Below are positions 7,842-9,717 of a stretch of DNA of 9,717 bases, piece by piece. This DNA is from Melaminivora alkalimesophila (GTDB taxonomy: Bacteria; Pseudomonadota; Gammaproteobacteria; Burkholderiales; Burkholderiaceae_C): positions 1 to 9,717 of the forward strand of contig NZ_ALEE01000579.1 in NCBI RefSeq assembly GCF_000282995.1, written 5' to 3'. Each line of letters begins with the position of its first letter. Position 1 is the stretch's first letter. Under the pieces are notes generated by a model that was not told the origin of the DNA, made no database searches, and saw nothing but the letters and a program-made list of their open reading frames with translations. The position numbers were made by a program, and so were the translations under genes.

Positions 7842-9479
7842 ATGACGATCCCGGGGCGACTCTCCATCCGCGCGCGGCTTTATTTCGCGACCGTTTTTTC
7901 ACTGCTCCTGCTCGCCATCGTGGGCGCCATGGGCTACGTAGGGCTGGACCGGGCCCGCTCGACCATGCACGAGCTGTTCGCCCGCGAGGTGCAGACCCTC
8001 ACCGCCATGAGCGAGCTGCGCACCAGCCTGGGGCAGCTGCGCCGTGTGGAAAAGGACATCGTCATCAACTTCAACAACTCCGTGGAGGTCAGCGCGTTGC
8101 GCGAGGCCTGGACGGGGCAGCTCGGCGCGCTGCGCAGTGGCCTGTCCACGGTGCGCGGCGCGCACGAAGGCGATGCGCAGTTCACCGCCGCCGTCGACCA
8201 GGCGCTGGCAGAGATCAAGCTGTACGCCGACGGCATCACGCCCATCTTCGAGCAGATCGAGCGCGCCCAGCTCGATGGCGCTGGCGCGGGAGCCTATGCC
8301 GAGCGCCTCAAGGGCCACATGGAAACCACGGACAGCGTGCTGGGCAGCCTGGGCAAGCAGGCACGCGAACGCATGGACGCGGCGCGTGCGCAGCTCGATG
8401 CGCGCGCGGGCACCATGTCGCTGCTGATCGCCGGCGCGGTGGCGCTGGCGCTGGCGGTGCTGGTGCCGCTCACGCTGCTCACCGTGCGCTCCATCGCGCG
8501 CTCGCTGCAGCAGGCCAGCCAACTGGCCGAGCGCATCGCCGCGGGCGATCTGTCGCAGGCCGTGCCCGCGGGCCCGCGCGACGAGATCGGCAACCTGATC
8601 GACGCCATGGCGCGCATGCAGAACTCCCTGCGCACGCTGGTAGGGCAGGTGCAGCAGGCGGCGGGCAGCATCGGTTCGGCGAGCGCGGAGATCGCCTCCG
8701 GCAACCAGGACCTGAGCCAGCGCACCGAGCAGGCCGCGGCCAACCTGCAGGAAACCGCCTCGTCCATGGAAATGCTCACCGGCACCGTGCAGCAAAGCGC
8801 GGAGGCCTCGCGCAATGCCAGCCGCCTGGCCACCTCGGCCGCGGAGGTCGCCGAGCGCGGCGGCGCGGTGGTGGCGCAGGTGGTGCAGACCATGGGCGAG
8901 ATCTCCGACAGCTCGCGGCGCATCGGCGACATCACCGGGGTGATCGACTCCATCGCCTTCCAGACCAACATCCTGGCGCTGAACGCGGCGGTGGAGGCCG
9001 CGCGCGCCGGCGAGCAGGGCCGGGGCTTCGCCGTGGTGGCCGGCGAGGTGCGCAACCTGGCGCAGCGCTCGGCCTCCGCCGCGCGCGAGATCAAGCAGCT
9101 CATCGGCGCTTCGGTCGACCGCGTGGCCGGCGGCGCGCGCCTGGTGGGCGAGGCGGGCGAGACCATGACCGAGATCGTGGGGAGCGTGCGCCAGGTGGCG
9201 GCGATCGTCGCGGAGATCACCGAAGGCGCGGCCCAGCAGAGCGACAACCTGCAGCAGATCAACCAGTCGGTGGTGCATCTGGACCAGATGACGCAGCAGA
9301 ATGCCGCCCTGGTCGAGGAATCGGCCGCCGCGTCCAGCGCGTTGAACGAGCAGACCCGCCAGCTCGTGCAGGCCGTGGCGAGCTTCCGTCTGGACGATGC
9401 CGCGCAGGCCCCGCAGCTGGCCGAGCCGGCCGGGCGCGCCGCGGCCACGGCTGCCCTGCCTGCGCTGGGCGTCGGCTGA
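7842..9479 (+). CDS. Methyl-accepting chemotaxis protein (receptor B)
   Basis: This is a 545-residue inner-membrane chemoreceptor. Layout: short basic N-terminus; TM1 about 12-34; a periplasmic domain of about 155 helical residues consistent with a four-helix bundle; TM2 about 192-215; HAMP about 216-268 (DLSQAV...[12 protein letters not shown]); then the coiled-coil signalling domain to about 515. The tip is the canonical form, [20 protein letters not shown] then [15 protein letters not shown] (about 373-406). Methylation-helix motifs are [18 protein letters not shown] (about 293-310) and [20 protein letters not shown] (about 484-503). The last 30 residues are Ala/Pro-rich and lack a CheR-tethering pentapeptide. 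The sensor domain is clearly different from that of receptor A, so a different ligand is likely, but none can be named. No che or fla genes are in view, so it would feed a chemotaxis system encoded elsewhere. Confidence 0.96.
   Translation: MTIPGRLSIRARLYFATVFSLLLLAIVGAMGYVGLDRARSTMHELFAREVQTLTAMSELRTSLGQLRRVEKDIVINFNNSVEVSALREAWTGQLGALRSGLSTVRGAHEGDAQFTAAVDQALAEIKLYADGITPIFEQIERAQLDGAGAGAYAERLKGHMETTDSVLGSLGKQARERMDAARAQLDARAGTMSLLIAGAVALALAVLVPLTLLTVRSIARSLQQASQLAERIAAGDLSQAVPAGPRDEIGNLIDAMARMQNSLRTLVGQVQQAAGSIGSASAEIASGNQDLSQRTEQAAANLQETASSMEMLTGTVQQSAEASRNASRLATSAAEVAERGGAVVAQVVQTMGEISDSSRRIGDITGVIDSIAFQTNILALNAAVEAARAGEQGRGFAVVAGEVRNLAQRSASAAREIKQLIGASVDRVAGGARLVGEAGETMTEIVGSVRQVAAIVAEITEGAAQQSDNLQQINQSVVHLDQMTQQNAALVEESAAASSALNEQTRQLVQAVASFRLDDAAQAPQLAEPAGRAAATAALPALGVG
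8951..9041. repeat. Inverted repeat with receptor A: signalling-tip DNA, right copy
   Basis: Bases 8951-8980 are identical, in inverted orientation, to 6440-6469 (30 of 30). Bases 9018-9041 are identical to 6379-6402 (24 of 24). Both encode the conserved receptor tip, so strong protein selection explains part of the identity. The two arms flank both sensor-domain coding regions and the shared control region. Confidence 0.85.
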
Positions 9480-9497
9480 AGGGCGGGAAGGACTGGA

Positions 9498-9529
9498 GCG
9501 GCCGGGCGCGTGGACCGCGCGCCGGCCGC
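9498..9529. terminator. Strong hairpin between convergent genes
   Basis: A 13-bp stem with one bulged G (9521) pairs 9498-9510 with 9516-9529 around the loop TGGAC. It fills most of the 58-bp gap between the stop of receptor B and the stop of the facing minus-strand gene. It could stop transcription from both sides, but no T-run follows it on either strand, so it is not a canonical intrinsic terminator. Confidence 0.5.
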
Positions 9530-9537
9530 CCGGGCGC

Positions 9538-9717
9538 TCAGAAGCTCACGGCCATCGCCGGGACGTCGACGTGCACGATCGGACGCGACAGTGCAGCGAC
9601 GGTGGCGCGGGCGAATTCCTTCGCCCACAGCGGATCGCCAAAATGCTGCGCTCCGGCCGCCTGGGCGACGACCAGCACCTTGTCGGCCAGCAGCACCTTG
9701 CCGCTGGCGCGCAGCGG
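9538..9717 (-). CDS. 3' end of an unidentified gene (partial)
   Basis: On the minus strand a frame is open from the window edge (9717) to a TGA at 9538-9540, giving the last 59 residues of a protein. Visible features are a hydrophobic beta-like stretch (KVLLADKVLVVAQ), then AAGAQHFGDPLWAKEFARAT, which looks helical, and a final beta-like stretch ending IVHVDVPAMAVSF. Codons follow the local G/C third-position bias, supporting real coding. I do not recognise the family from this tail; an alternating alpha/beta domain is the most that can be said. Its start and most of its length lie beyond the window. It converges on receptor B. Confidence 0.65.
   Translation of the reverse strand, partial: PLRASGKVLLADKVLVVAQAAGAQHFGDPLWAKEFARATVAALSRPIVHVDVPAMAVSF

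Noticed and set aside
7899..9278. 459-codon minus-strand open frame antisense to receptor B
   Set aside because: His/Arg/Gly-rich low-complexity translation, fully inside a certain chemoreceptor gene.
5974..9479. Tandem chemoreceptors as part of a new signalling or defence system
   Set aside because: Both are standard TM-sensor-TM-HAMP-signalling proteins with intact tips. No accompanying effector, nuclease or kinase gene is in view.

Overview
This is a GC-rich window with codons strongly biased to G or C at the third position. It looks chromosomal, from a betaproteobacterium and most likely a Burkholderiales/Comamonadaceae-type organism. That assignment is inferred from the protein flavour of FtsA, FtsZ, LpxC and ThiC and from the gene order; no database search was possible.

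Left part (1-3869, all +): the 3' end of the division and cell-wall (dcw) cluster. A short tail of what is probably ftsQ overlaps the start of ftsA. Then come ftsA, ftsZ, lpxC and a 58-codon gene for a two-helix membrane protein that sits where enterobacteria carry secM. FtsA and FtsZ build and anchor the division ring. LpxC makes the committed step of lipid A synthesis. LpxC begins exactly where the family begins but has no ribosome binding site, and a TAGAAT box lies just upstream, which suggests a leaderless transcript. A 41-codon His/Arg-rich reading frame exactly bridges the ftsA-ftsZ gap.

Middle (3870-5957, +): a well-formed TPP riboswitch followed by thiC, the radical-SAM HMP-P synthase of thiamine biosynthesis. 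The 121-nt stretch between aptamer and start codon holds two GC-rich hairpins without a U-tract, and a segment that can pair alternatively near the aptamer P1 stem or next to the Shine-Dalgarno sequence. Translational or Rho-dependent control is therefore more likely than intrinsic termination.

Right part (5974-9717): two methyl-accepting chemotaxis receptors in divergent orientation (5974-7590 on -, 7842-9479 on +), separated by a relatively AT-rich 251-bp control region. They have different periplasmic four-helix-type sensor domains but nearly identical signalling tips. At the DNA level they share inverted repeats of 30 and 24 identical bases that could allow domain-swapping inversion. The first receptor converges on thiC with only 16 bp between stop codons. 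The second converges, across a strong hairpin, on the 3' end of an unidentified minus-strand gene that runs off the window.

I do not see a CRISPR array, insertion sequence, tRNA/rRNA, phage gene or defence system. Most of the window is ordinary core genome; the points worth a second look are small-scale regulatory and organisational ones.
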